Shown here one piece after another: positions 8,316-17,849 of a DNA stretch of 64,000 nt. The notes under the pieces were generated by a model. The model did no database searches. It saw nothing but the letters and a program-made list of their open reading frames with translations, and was not told the DNA's origin. Source of the stretch: Pedobacter polaris (lineage in GTDB: Bacteria > Bacteroidota > Bacteroidia > Sphingobacteriales > Sphingobacteriaceae). The position numbers were made by a program, and so were the translations under genes. The stretch is taken from NCBI RefSeq assembly GCF_005116505.1, contig NZ_SWBR01000003.1:186001-250000 (forward strand), given 5' to 3'. Each line of letters opens with the position of its first letter. The stretch's first letter is position 1.

Positions 8316-9224
8316 ATGATGAAAGTACTTCCATTTACCATGTTGGTTCCGGATGACAAGAGTGTTATATCTGAACAAATAGAATTACCCCATTTTTATC
8401 AATACCTCCATCGTCATGACGAATGGCAACTTACTTGGGTACAAGAGGGGGAAGGTACCTTGCTTGCAGGAAACAACATGCATTCATTTAGCAAGGGAGA
8501 TATATTTTTAATTGGAGCTAATCTCCCACACTTATTTAAAAGTAATCCAGAATATTTCATTTTGGATAATAATAAGAAGATCAAGGCTTGCTCCCTTTAT
8601 TTTAACCCCACTGGAATCCTCAAATCCTTATTTTGCTTGCCGGAAATGAGCTTGGTGAATGGCTTTTTAAATAACCACAAGCATGGATTTAAAATACCCG
8701 ACCAGTATGCAAAAGAAATAGCCAATGGGGTATTGGCTGTCCACCACTCTTCAGGTACAGATATCTTGTTTAGCTTTATTAAGTTTCTCAATTCATTACA
8801 GGGCATCGATTCTAATCTAGAAGCTTTATGTTCAGAAGTATACTCTTCAGATATATCGGAAAATGAGGGCCGACGATTAAGTAATATCCTCAATTTTATC
8901 ATGAGGAATTATAACAATCAGATTACTTTAGAGGATGTTGCAAATGCGGCATATATGACCCCACAAGCGTTTTGTCGCTATTTTAAGAAACATACTGGCC
9001 ATACCTTTATCTCATTTTTAAATGAGGTAAGGATTAATGATGCATGCAAAAGCTTAATCTCTGGCCCAAAGGCCGATTGTATATCTGGTGTAGCCTATAA
9101 GGCTGGCTTTAATAGCATTACTAATTTTAACCGAGTGTTTAAAAATATCATTGGCAAGTCTCCTCGTGTTTACATGGATACTTATAATAGTGTAAGCAAG
9201 GTCAAATCAATGGTTTGTAGTTAA
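8316..9224 (+). CDS. AraC-family transcriptional regulator with cupin sensor domain
   Basis: 302 residues. The N-terminal ~110 are cupin-like (YLHRHDEWQLTWVQEGEG, then GDIFLIGANLPHLF), the usual effector domain. The C-terminal ~100 form the AraC double helix-turn-helix (ITLEDVANAAYMTPQAFCRY; second helix pair through VAYKAGFNSITNFNRVFK). It probably senses a sugar and controls the operon it heads: 18 bp separate it from the DUF885 gene, and the permease and GH43 genes follow closely. It may also control the divergent GH97 gene. The start could be either of two adjacent ATGs (8316 or 8319). Confidence 0.9.
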   Translation: MMKVLPFTMLVPDDKSVISEQIELPHFYQYLHRHDEWQLTWVQEGEGTLLAGNNMHSFSKGDIFLIGANLPHLFKSNPEYFILDNNKKIKACSLYFNPTGILKSLFCLPEMSLVNGFLNNHKHGFKIPDQYAKEIANGVLAVHHSSGTDILFSFIKFLNSLQGIDSNLEALCSEVYSSDISENEGRRLSNILNFIMRNYNNQITLEDVANAAYMTPQAFCRYFKKHTGHTFISFLNEVRINDACKSLISGPKADCISGVAYKAGFNSITNFNRVFKNIIGKSPRVYMDTYNSVSKVKSMVCS

Positions 9225-9242
9225 TTTAAATCATTTAAAGAT

Positions 9243-11018
9243 ATGCTCAATTTTAAACCTATTTATTTTTATAAAATTACCTATTGTTTCCTTTTATTAA
9301 TTTTTGCTGCAAAACCAAGTTTTGCCCAAAGCGAGCTTTATGAGCAAACCAGCGAAATGGGTACAACAATCATTTCTTATCAAAGAGATATTGCAGCTAT
9401 TCAAGATTTTTATGCCCCATCTCCAACCAATGGTGGGGGTGGCTTTTCATTTAGGGGGAATAATGTATATGCATCTCCCGAGCAAAGGAAGCGGTTAATT
9501 GAGGTAAATGCCGATTACTTGGTAAAGCTGAAATTACTGGCATTTGATAAATTTAGTGTTTATGGGAAGGTGGATTATATTTTAATTAAGAAGCAGATTA
9601 CAGCTAACCTAGATAAGTTAAAAGAGGATGCCATTGTTTATAAAGAAATTGAAAAATACATTCCCTTTGCCAATGAAATTTATGAGTTGGAAAAATTGCG
9701 CAGAAGAGGTACGTACTTAAAGGGTGCTGTAATTGCAGCTAGACTTACTAAAATCATGAAACGGGTTGACTCGGCCTCAGCAGCGCTAAAAAAGACAAAT
9801 GATTTGCAAGGAATAAATGTATCTATTGCTAATCGTGCCGTGAATGGCTTGGTTTCAAGGCTTAAAAGTTTTACCGATTTTTATGTGAATTACGATCCAG
9901 AATTTACATGGTGGGTGCCTAAACCTGCCGAAGATTTGAGTGCGGCTTTAAATAAATATGCTCAAAATTTTGCGCTAAAAACAGAAAAGAGAGAAGGTAA
10001 TGAAATTATTGGTACACCCATTGGAAAGGAAGAACTGCAAAGGCAAATTACAGCAGAAATGATTCCTTATACTCCTGAACAGCTCATACAGCTCGCTGAA
10101 AAAGAATTCGCGTTTTGCGATAAGGAATTACTAAAAGCATCGAAAGAAATGGGTTTTGGTACCGATTGGAAAAAAGCGCAAGAGCAGGTGAAAAATAGCT
10201 ATGTTCCAGTTGGTAAGCAGCCCGAACTTATTGTAAAGCTACAAAATGATGCGCTTGAGTTTATTAAGGCTAATCAATTAATGGACATTCCAGATTTGGC
10301 AAACGAAACTTGGGAAATGGAAATGATGAGTGCTCAAAGACAATTGGTAAACCCATTTTTTACTGGAGGAAAAGAAATTAGTATCTCCTATCCAACGCAA
10401 GCAATGTCGCAAGAAGACAAGCTAATGAGCATGAGAGGTAATAATCCTTATTTTTCTAGAGGTACTGTACAGCATGAGTTATTGCCCGGACATCACCTGC
10501 AATATTATATAAACAATCGCTACAAAGATTATAGAGGCGTATTTTCAACTCCTTTTAGTGGAGAAGGATGGCCATTATATTGGGAGCTATTGTTGTACGA
10601 TAAAGGATTCGCTAAAACACCTGAGGAAAAGATTGGGATGTTGTTTTGGCGCATGCATCGTTGTGCAAGGATACTTTTTTCTCTAAATTATCATTTAGGC
10701 AAGTGGAATCCGAAACAATGTATTGACTTTTTAGTAGACAGAGTGGGACATGAAAAAGCCAATGCTGAAGGTGAGGTAAGGCGTTCTTTTGAAGGGGGGT
10801 ATAGTCCATTGTACCAAATAGCCTATCTGGTAGGTGGTTTACAAATCATGGCATTAAAAAATGAATTAGTGGATAAAGGCAAAATGTCGTACAAGCAATT
10901 TCATGATGCAGTAATTAAGGAGAATCAGATCCCGATTGAAATGATAAGGGCAACATTAACCAATCAAAATTTAACGAGAGACTTTACTACGCAATGGAAA
11001 TTTTACGATTTTAAGTAA
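9243..11018 (+). CDS. Secreted DUF885 metallopeptidase-like protein
   Basis: 591 residues with a signal peptide ending near residue 28 (PSFAQ). The family signature HELLPGHHLQ (411-420) and the downstream EGW motif (E441) match DUF885, a group of predicted zinc peptidases. The first ~300 residues are helical. It is the second gene of an operon (AraC, DUF885, APC permease, GH43). Being paired with an amino-acid permease, it plausibly releases peptides or amino acids that the permease imports. Peptidase activity is inferred from the family motif. Confidence 0.8.
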   Translation: MLNFKPIYFYKITYCFLLLIFAAKPSFAQSELYEQTSEMGTTIISYQRDIAAIQDFYAPSPTNGGGGFSFRGNNVYASPEQRKRLIEVNADYLVKLKLLAFDKFSVYGKVDYILIKKQITANLDKLKEDAIVYKEIEKYIPFANEIYELEKLRRRGTYLKGAVIAARLTKIMKRVDSASAALKKTNDLQGINVSIANRAVNGLVSRLKSFTDFYVNYDPEFTWWVPKPAEDLSAALNKYAQNFALKTEKREGNEIIGTPIGKEELQRQITAEMIPYTPEQLIQLAEKEFAFCDKELLKASKEMGFGTDWKKAQEQVKNSYVPVGKQPELIVKLQNDALEFIKANQLMDIPDLANETWEMEMMSAQRQLVNPFFTGGKEISISYPTQAMSQEDKLMSMRGNNPYFSRGTVQHELLPGHHLQYYINNRYKDYRGVFSTPFSGEGWPLYWELLLYDKGFAKTPEEKIGMLFWRMHRCARILFSLNYHLGKWNPKQCIDFLVDRVGHEKANAEGEVRRSFEGGYSPLYQIAYLVGGLQIMALKNELVDKGKMSYKQFHDAVIKENQIPIEMIRATLTNQNLTRDFTTQWKFYDFK

Positions 11019-11048
11019 CTAAACAACCAATAAACCAACCAAACAATT

Positions 11049-12476
11049 ATGAAAGAAAACACAATGCAATTTAAGCCTACACTTAAGTTGATGGATGCTA
11101 CTATGCTCGTTGCGGGTAGCATGATAGGCTCGGGAATATTTATTGTAAGTGCTGATATTACCAGAAATGTGGGCAGCTCTGGCTGGCTACTTGTTGTGTG
11201 GCTGATTACGGGTTTTATGACACTTACTGCAGCCCTTAGTTATGGCGAACTGAGTGCGATGTTTCCCAAAGCTGGCGGACAATACGTTTACCTCAAAGAA
11301 GCATACAACCCCCTAGTTAGTTTTTTATACGGATGGAGCTTTTTTACAGTGATACAAACCGCCACCATTGCTGCGGTAGGTGTGGCTTTTGCTAAGTTCA
11401 CAGCTTATTTAATTCCCTCTTTAAGCGAAGATCTGGTGTTTTTAGATTTTGGCTTTATCAGTATCTCACCGGCCCAGTTGCTGGCCATTGTTGTTATTGT
11501 GGTGCTCACTTATATCAATAGTAGGGGGGTAAACAGTGGCAAGACAATACAAACAACCTTTACTTTAACCAAATTGCTGAGCCTTTTTGGCTTAATTATT
11601 TTCGGCTTGTTTTTTTTAGATAAAGAAATATGGAAAAGCAATTGGGAAAACATGTGGACTTTAGCTCCCTTATCTGTTGATGGAAGCCTAGGCACATATA
11701 CTACTTTGGCTGCTTTTGGTGCCATAGCCGCAGCCATGGTGGGGTCTATTTTTAGCAGCGATTCTTGGCATAACGTTACTTTTATTGCTGGAGAAATAAA
11801 AAATCCAGCCAAAAACATAGGTTTAAGTTTAGCCTTAGGTACAATTATCGTAACTATTCTTTATTTATTAACCAATGTGATGTATACTGGAGTCCTTTCA
11901 CTGCACGATATTGCCTATGCCGATAAAGATAGGGTAGCTGTGGCTTCAGCTAATGTTATATTTGGTACGTCTGGTACGATTATCATAGCCCTCATGATCA
12001 TGATTTCGACCTTTGGCTGTAACAATGGATTGATTATGGCAGGTGCAAGGGTATATTATTCCATGGCTAAGGATAATCTATTCTTTAAAAAAGCTGGCAC
12101 ACTTAACAAAAATGCTGTACCTGGATTTGGCTTATGGATACAATGTATTTTTGCCTGTTTATGGTGCTTAAGTGGTAAATACGGCGACTTATTAGATATG
12201 ATCTCATTTGTAGTGGTGCTGTTTTACATGCTTACCATTTTTGGCATTTTCATTCTTCGTAAAAAACGTCCTGATGCCGATAGGCCTTATAAAGCTTTTG
12301 GATATCCTGTTTTGCCAATTATATATATCATTATGGGCTTGGCCTTTTGCACGTTGCTCATCATATTTAAACCGAAATTTACTTGGCCTGGTTTAATCAT
12401 AACCTTAACTGGAATACCCGTGTATTACCTGGTTACTTTTTTGAATAAGAATAAAAAAGAAATAGGGAATTCTTAA
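11049..12476 (+). CDS. APC-family amino acid permease
   Basis: 475 residues with about 12 hydrophobic segments. The N-terminal signature MLVAGSMIGSGIFIV is the substrate-binding helix 1 of APC transporters, and GELSAMFPKAGGQYVYLKEA is the conserved helix 2-3 loop. It resembles LAT-like exchangers and permeases. It lies in the inner membrane and moves amino acids by proton symport or exchange. The start at 11049 follows the previous stop by 30 bp; a second ATG at 11064 is possible. Its place between a peptidase-like gene and a glycosidase suggests scavenging from a glycoprotein-like substrate. Confidence 0.88.
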   Translation: MKENTMQFKPTLKLMDATMLVAGSMIGSGIFIVSADITRNVGSSGWLLVVWLITGFMTLTAALSYGELSAMFPKAGGQYVYLKEAYNPLVSFLYGWSFFTVIQTATIAAVGVAFAKFTAYLIPSLSEDLVFLDFGFISISPAQLLAIVVIVVLTYINSRGVNSGKTIQTTFTLTKLLSLFGLIIFGLFFLDKEIWKSNWENMWTLAPLSVDGSLGTYTTLAAFGAIAAAMVGSIFSSDSWHNVTFIAGEIKNPAKNIGLSLALGTIIVTILYLLTNVMYTGVLSLHDIAYADKDRVAVASANVIFGTSGTIIIALMIMISTFGCNNGLIMAGARVYYSMAKDNLFFKKAGTLNKNAVPGFGLWIQCIFACLWCLSGKYGDLLDMISFVVVLFYMLTIFGIFILRKKRPDADRPYKAFGYPVLPIIYIIMGLAFCTLLIIFKPKFTWPGLIITLTGIPVYYLVTFLNKNKKEIGNS

Positions 12477-12514
12477 CTAAATAAGGTTTGTAAAATTTAT
12501 ATTAATTCATACGT

Positions 12515-15500
12515 ATGAAATTTCTTTTTTTTAGCCTAGTGAGCTTAGTTAGTTTTACTTTACACTTAAAGGCTCAAAACCATCAACTACCAGGTAAGGG
12601 TAATCCGATCATACCAGGTTACTTTGCAGATCCAACCGTTAAAAAATTTGGTGATACTTATTATATTTATGCCACAACAGATGGCAATGGGGGTGGCTTT
12701 GGCCCTTCACAGGTATGGATGTCTAAAGATTTCGTTAACTGGTCATTACAAGATATGAATTGGCCAACTACCCATCATTATTGGGCACCCGATGTAACCA
12801 GGGGCAATGATGGGAAATATTACATTTATTATTGTCAGCCAGTTGAGATTTTTGGAGCTGTTGGCGATACGCCTGTTGGTCCTTGGACTTCTTTATTACC
12901 AGAAGGGAAACCCATTGTGCCTAATTTTTTGGTGCCTAACGTAATCACGCTAGATGGACAAACGTTTAGAGACGATGATGGAAAATTTTATATGTACTGG
13001 GGTACTTGGGGCATTTATCCAAATCACGGCTGCGGAGTTGGCTTAATGAATCCAGATATGAAATCTTTTGCTAAACTAGCGCAAATACCCAATACGGTAG
13101 CGAAAGATTTTTTCGAAGCGCCATTTATGTTTAAGCGCAATGGGATATACTATTTAACCTATTCATCGGGCCGTTGCGAAGATGGAACCTATCGAGTTCA
13201 ATATGTAATGAGTAAAACAGGGCCAATTGGGCCATTTGTTTTTGGAAAAAACAATCCACTTCTTTCCACTAATGCAGATGGTACCGTACATGGCCCTGGC
13301 CATCAATCGGTTTTACAAGAAGGGAACGATTTTTATATGATATACCACAGGCACAATAACCCGAATAATGAGGGCGGCTATCATAGGCAAGTGGTTGCCG
13401 ATAAAATGGAATTTGATGCAGAAGGAAATATCGTTAAAATTAATCCCACACATGAAGGAGTAGGTTATTTAGCTAAAAATAGCAATCCACATACTAACTT
13501 GGCTTTTAAAGCAAAAGTTAAAGCCTCTTCTTTTTATAGTGATGATTTTAAACCAAGTTTTGCCGTTGATGATAACAATGGGACATTATGGAAGCCAAAA
13601 AATAATACAAGTGCATCGTGGCTAGAACTTGATTTAGGAAGTGTTAAAAACGTGAAAAGTATTCATACTCAATTTGAATACGCAACCTGGTACTATCAAT
13701 ATATCATCCATTATTCTGTTGATGGGAAAACTTGGCTAGTGTACGCCGATAAAACAAAAAATACCAAACACGGCAGTCCAGTTATTGATTTTGGTAATGT
13801 AAAAGCACGTTATTTAAAATTAACCATTACCGATACAGAATACCCAGGACTTAACAAAGCGGTTTGGAATATGAAAGCTTTCGATAACGATGAGTATCGC
13901 CCTAATGCCATCACCACAACAAAAAAAATAGCTGATCATCACAGTTATAAACCTCAAGGGCTAATTTTAGACTTAAATGCTAAATCTTTAAAAATAGGAA
14001 GTAGCGTTAACGAATGGGGAAATACTGGAAAGCTTAAAGGTAGTTTTTCGGCCGAACAATCGCAGGCTCCTGTGGTAGAAATTATAGGCGGAAAAAAGGC
14101 TCTTGTTTTTTCAGGGAAATCATCCCTTAAGTCGAGTTTCAAAGCTCCAGGCTCCTTAAATGGAAATAGTAGTTTTAGTGTAGCGATGTGGGTGTATAAT
14201 CCAGAAATTGCTGATGAAGAACCAATTATAACTTGGACACAGCGTGGTGGGGATGATCTAACAAATGTAACAGTAGGTTACGGAGGTAATAAAAATTGGG
14301 GTGCAGCCGCACACATGGGTTGGCCAGATATGCCTTATAAAAAACTACCAGAAGCTGGCAAATGGCATCATATTGCATTGGTGTTCGATGGTACAATGGA
14401 ACGTCTATATGTAGATGGCCTTTTAGATCGGGAAGAGCGGAAAATGTTATTTGTAAACAGGCTTAGTGAAATTTTTATTGGCACTACAACCGATCGAAAT
14501 GCTTATTTCTCGGGTGCATTAGCTGCCTTAAAACTGTACGACATACCACTTACTGAAAATGAGGTAAAGAAAATGGCTGCTGAAAACTCTGATTCTGAAG
14601 CTGTGTTTTATTTTGAGACCTCGCCACTCGATTATGGTAAGCTTAAAAGTTGGAAAAATGAAGGTTTTGCTACTGGAAACTTAATACCAACTCGAAATTC
14701 CCCATTAATTGAAGATATCCAAGGTAAAATTGCCGTCAATTTAAATGATAAGGGAAAGATTGCTTTTAATAAAGCAGTTCCAATTGCACTAAATGGTACA
14801 AAACCCTATACCATCATAGCTCAGGTATTTTCAGAAACAGCTTCTCAATATTTAGCAATGGCTTGGCCACAAGCTTCAAATAAGTTGTTTAAAACGTTAA
14901 AAATTAAGGGAACAGGGAAGTGGCAACATCTAGTAAGTACTTTTGATGGCCGTTTGCATAAAACCTATATCAATGGTGTTTTAAGTAGTAAAAATGAAAC
15001 TGAATTCTCGAAAAGTGGGGAGAACGAATTTACTATCTATGCCAATGGAGATAAAATGGCATTAGCTTCACTTATTGTATACAACTATGCATATTCACCA
15101 ACAGGAGCATTGGAAGCCTACAAAAATTGGTTCAATACGAAACAAAATATCCTAACAGTAGCTACATTCGATCAGCTACCAAAAGCCATTTCACCGAATA
15201 TGATTTCTATGTCTGCAAGTAACGTTAAGCTTGCAGGATCGAGCATTCACTATTATTTCACGGCAAAAGATGGTTTAAATAACAGTGGATGGTTAAACAG
15301 CAAAAAATATATCAATTTTGGATTAAGTGCCGATCAATTATATGCATATAGCGTTAAGGCAAGAGACAACTATGGTAATGTAACTTTACCTTCTGCCTAC
15401 ACTGATGTTTCAACAAATACGAGCCAATTTACCATATTTAAAGATGGTTTAGTTACTAATCATAATTTCCAGAAGGATGGTGTTACAGCTAGCCAATGGG

Positions 15501-16048
15501 ATGGTTTTATTGGAGGCACCGATAAGGCATCAACCATAGATGGAGTACTCACTTTAGCATCAACAAATACCAAATGGGATAGGTCTACGCCGCTTGGGCC
15601 TTATTTATATAAAACGATAACTGGTAATTTTGTTGTCGAGGTTACCATAGCTGATTTAAGTGGATGGAAGGACAGGAAGGCAAATGGAGCCAATGATATT
15701 GGCCTTATGGTACGTGCAACAGATGGGAATGGGTTACTTCAAAATAGTGTGATGCTAGGCTGGGGGATAGGTAACATGGTAACCAATATGGGTAGTCGTG
15801 GACGTGTTCAGACCAATAATGGGTCTGCATTTAATTTCTATAAGTATTTGCAAATTGAACGCAATGGGAATCTATTTAATTTGAGAGCAAGTGCCGATGG
15901 TAAAAACTGGAAAGAGTTACCAGGAAGTCCGATATTACGTGTTGATTTTGACAAAAAGGCTGTTCAAGTAGGTATGTTTCAGGCTACTTATGGTGAACAA
16001 AGTGGTTATGGTTCATTTAATAATTTTAACATTATACAGCAGAAGTAA
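12515..16048 (+). CDS. Multidomain GH43 glycosidase with F5/8C, two LamG and DUF1349 domains
   Basis: 1177 residues with a signal peptide (1-20). Residues about 28-315 form a GH43 five-bladed propeller: YFADPTV (base D39), HYWAPD, FRDDDGKFYMYWG (middle Asp near 153-155) and FFEAPFM (acid E201). Then come an F5/8 type C (CBM32-like) domain at about 325-458, two LamG/concanavalin-like domains (about 480-690 and 695-875), a linker with a fibronectin-like look, and a C-terminal DUF1349 sandwich (about 985-1177, with FNLRASADGKNWKEL). GH43 enzymes are arabinosidases, xylosidases or galactosidases; the subfamily is not determinable by eye. The many binding domains suggest action on an insoluble or branched polymer at the cell surface. 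Last gene of its operon. Confidence 0.9.
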   Translation: MKFLFFSLVSLVSFTLHLKAQNHQLPGKGNPIIPGYFADPTVKKFGDTYYIYATTDGNGGGFGPSQVWMSKDFVNWSLQDMNWPTTHHYWAPDVTRGNDGKYYIYYCQPVEIFGAVGDTPVGPWTSLLPEGKPIVPNFLVPNVITLDGQTFRDDDGKFYMYWGTWGIYPNHGCGVGLMNPDMKSFAKLAQIPNTVAKDFFEAPFMFKRNGIYYLTYSSGRCEDGTYRVQYVMSKTGPIGPFVFGKNNPLLSTNADGTVHGPGHQSVLQEGNDFYMIYHRHNNPNNEGGYHRQVVADKMEFDAEGNIVKINPTHEGVGYLAKNSNPHTNLAFKAKVKASSFYSDDFKPSFAVDDNNGTLWKPKNNTSASWLELDLGSVKNVKSIHTQFEYATWYYQYIIHYSVDGKTWLVYADKTKNTKHGSPVIDFGNVKARYLKLTITDTEYPGLNKAVWNMKAFDNDEYRPNAITTTKKIADHHSYKPQGLILDLNAKSLKIGSSVNEWGNTGKLKGSFSAEQSQAPVVEIIGGKKALVFSGKSSLKSSFKAPGSLNGNSSFSVAMWVYNPEIADEEPIITWTQRGGDDLTNVTVGYGGNKNWGAAAHMGWPDMPYKKLPEAGKWHHIALVFDGTMERLYVDGLLDREERKMLFVNRLSEIFIGTTTDRNAYFSGALAALKLYDIPLTENEVKKMAAENSDSEAVFYFETSPLDYGKLKSWKNEGFATGNLIPTRNSPLIEDIQGKIAVNLNDKGKIAFNKAVPIALNGTKPYTIIAQVFSETASQYLAMAWPQASNKLFKTLKIKGTGKWQHLVSTFDGRLHKTYINGVLSSKNETEFSKSGENEFTIYANGDKMALASLIVYNYAYSPTGALEAYKNWFNTKQNILTVATFDQLPKAISPNMISMSASNVKLAGSSIHYYFTAKDGLNNSGWLNSKKYINFGLSADQLYAYSVKARDNYGNVTLPSAYTDVSTNTSQFTIFKDGLVTNHNFQKDGVTASQWDGFIGGTDKASTIDGVLTLASTNTKWDRSTPLGPYLYKTITGNFVVEVTIADLSGWKDRKANGANDIGLMVRATDGNGLLQNSVMLGWGIGNMVTNMGSRGRVQTNNGSAFNFYKYLQIERNGNLFNLRASADGKNWKELPGSPILRVDFDKKAVQVGMFQATYGEQSGYGSFNNFNIIQQK

Positions 16049-16065
16049 AGCCTAAGTTAATGGAA

Positions 16066-16118
16066 TAACATCAAAAGATGTCATCCTGAGCGTAGTCGAA
16101 GGAAATCTTTTGATGTTA
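16066..16118. repeat. Palindromic repeat with TGTCATCCTGAGC core, likely terminator
   Basis: A perfect 14-bp stem (TAACATCAAAAGAT 16066-16079 with its complement at 16105-16118) encloses TCATCCTGAGCGTAGTCGAA. The core is an intergenic repeat word common in Bacteroidota, by recall. A related copy lies at 46220 between kdpB and kdpC. It sits 18 bp after the GH43 stop and may act as its terminator. Confidence 0.7.
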
Positions 16119-16174
16119 TGATAAATTAAACGGGCCTTTCCCAAAGGGATGCTGCCAGCAAAAATATTTAACAA

Positions 16175-16206
16175 AAACCCCGAACCTGATTAAAGATTCG
16201 GGGTTT
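16175..16206. terminator. Bidirectional terminator between converging operons
   Basis: AAACCCCGAA pairs with TTCGGGGTTT across a 12-nt loop. A-tracts and T-tracts lie on both sides. It separates the plus-strand GH43 operon from the minus-strand SusCD operon. Confidence 0.85.
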
Positions 16207-16221
16207 ATTATATTAACCTTA

Positions 16222-17175
16222 TTAAGGTTTTCTGGTAATTGCTGGTATTTGAACTGTTACGGTATAGGTACCTGCAGAGAACACTTTGAAATCGAAGAAT
16301 ACTGGGTTTGCATTTCTGTTTTCTACAGTGAATTGACCTGGAATACGATAATAATTACCCGTTCCATTGTTTCCATCCTTTATTGGGAAACCATTAGGAA
16401 GCTGTATAAATCCCCATTCTAATCCCGTAGTTGTTTTTACTACAGGGAAATAAGGGTTCATCTGCGACATGTTGCCACGATCTCCTCTTGTTACAACCTC
16501 ACCGGCGGCAGCATTAAAAACAGCACCATTTTTATCTAAAAACTTAAAGATAATTTTGTTAGGTCCGGTTGCATCATGTGTAACTGTAATCGGTAAAAAG
16601 TTACTTGCCGAAAATCCAGTTTCGGCCCCAACGTCAGAAGTGGTGTAAAATGGACTTGTGCTTATCGCATAGTGTACTTTAGGCGTTAACTTTATTCTGC
16701 ACGCATTTAAAAGTGTACGTGTTCCTTTAGCATTACTTACCTGTACATCAATCACATAGTCGCCCGTTGGTACATTAGCAGTGGCCTGTGAAAGGGCTAT
16801 TCGTCCACCAATCTCACCTACCGTTAATGGAACTGAAGGTTTAAGTTCAATTTTTTTGTTCACTAATGCAATGGTCGAATCAGCCACCGTAATTTGGGCA
16901 TTAAACTGTTGAATCATGTATTCTTTAAGAAATTCTGGAACATCTTTTCCCGTGGCCGAATTTCTAACTGCCAATAGCTTAACCGTAACAGGTCCTGAAC
17001 TTCCATCGAGTTCTAATGCTTTAGAAGTTGTTACATTACCTTGAGTTGCAATTAAGGGGTTTGGCGAATAATACATATAATCGCTTATAAAGCCCTTTTC
17101 AACTTTTGCACATCCATATAAAATTGCTATAAAAGCAACTATGGAAAGATATAAAATTTTATATTTTGAGTTCAT
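16222..17175 (-). CDS. SusCD-associated lipoprotein, DUF5007-like
   Basis: 317 residues. A hydrophobic leader ends in a lipobox (ILYGC, Cys about 22), so this is an outer-membrane-anchored lipoprotein. The sequence after it (KVEKGFISDYMYYSPNP) and the beta-rich body match my memory of DUF5007 proteins that accompany SusCD pairs. It probably sits at the cell surface and helps bind the glycan, like SusE/SusF. Last gene of the minus-strand operon, starting 1 bp after the stop of the fasciclin gene. The domain name is recalled, not checked. Confidence 0.7.
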   Translation of the reverse strand: MNSKYKILYLSIVAFIAILYGCAKVEKGFISDYMYYSPNPLIATQGNVTTSKALELDGSSGPVTVKLLAVRNSATGKDVPEFLKEYMIQQFNAQITVADSTIALVNKKIELKPSVPLTVGEIGGRIALSQATANVPTGDYVIDVQVSNAKGTRTLLNACRIKLTPKVHYAISTSPFYTTSDVGAETGFSASNFLPITVTHDATGPNKIIFKFLDKNGAVFNAAAGEVVTRGDRGNMSQMNPYFPVVKTTTGLEWGFIQLPNGFPIKDGNNGTGNYYRIPGQFTVENRNANPVFFDFKVFSAGTYTVTVQIPAITRKP

Positions 17176-17176
17176 A

Positions 17177-17845
17177 TTAAAATCTAATAAATGTGTGTGT
17201 ATTACTTAAAACATGTAAAATTCCACCAGACGAAGGTTCTATTCCTGTGGTTTGACATTGAGCCTTTAAATCAATGTTTGGATCATTTGGCAGTAAAACT
17301 GAATTCGGTGGATCAATGCCCCCTCTTACTTTAATATAAAATAAATAATAAATAGGGGCCGATGACCATGATTCACCTGGCTTAGGCTGTAATATGCGCT
17401 GCACACCAGTTTGTGTATTGCCAAAATTTGGCGTCATGGTAACCTGCAAAGGTGCACTCGTTAATTCGACCTTAGATTTAGTCATGTAAATCCGTAAAGA
17501 ATCAGCAGTTAAGTTTGCATACATGTCTGTTAATGTGTAGGTATTATTTTCATTTATCTTTTGTACCGAATCTCTTTTTATTTTAAGATACTTATTTATG
17601 GAATAATTGGTTGGTGCAAAAAAGGTTGCTGCGCTATTTACCTCATCTTTAAGTTTATAGTGGTCAATTGCCATAATTAAAGTGTCAAATAAATGGTACT
17701 TATGCTGTTTTAAGTAATCGTAAGTAGATAATGATGTTTTTGCTTCACTTAGTCCACCATCGGTTAGGTAATTACTTTTCTTACAGCTTGTAAAATATGC
17801 AAGCCCTAGGCTACATATTAAAAAATAGAGTAGTTTATTTTTCAT
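17177..17845 (-). CDS. Fasciclin (FAS1)-like lipoprotein
   Basis: The frame is open further upstream, but the start at 17845 is chosen: it gives a 222-residue protein with a clean lipoprotein signal (LAYFTSC, Cys about 20) and begins 4 bp after the SusD stop instead of overlapping it. TYDYLKQHKYHLFDTLIMAID followed by SAATFFAPTNYSINKYL is the FAS1 pattern. Such lipoproteins are regular companions of SusCD pairs and are thought to be surface adhesion or binding modules. No enzyme motif is present. Function within this locus is inferred only from position. Confidence 0.75.
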   Translation of the reverse strand: MKNKLLYFLICSLGLAYFTSCKKSNYLTDGGLSEAKTSLSTYDYLKQHKYHLFDTLIMAIDHYKLKDEVNSAATFFAPTNYSINKYLKIKRDSVQKINENNTYTLTDMYANLTADSLRIYMTKSKVELTSAPLQVTMTPNFGNTQTGVQRILQPKPGESWSSAPIYYLFYIKVRGGIDPPNSVLLPNDPNIDLKAQCQTTGIEPSSGGILHVLSNTHTFIRF

Positions 17846-17849
17846 TGTT

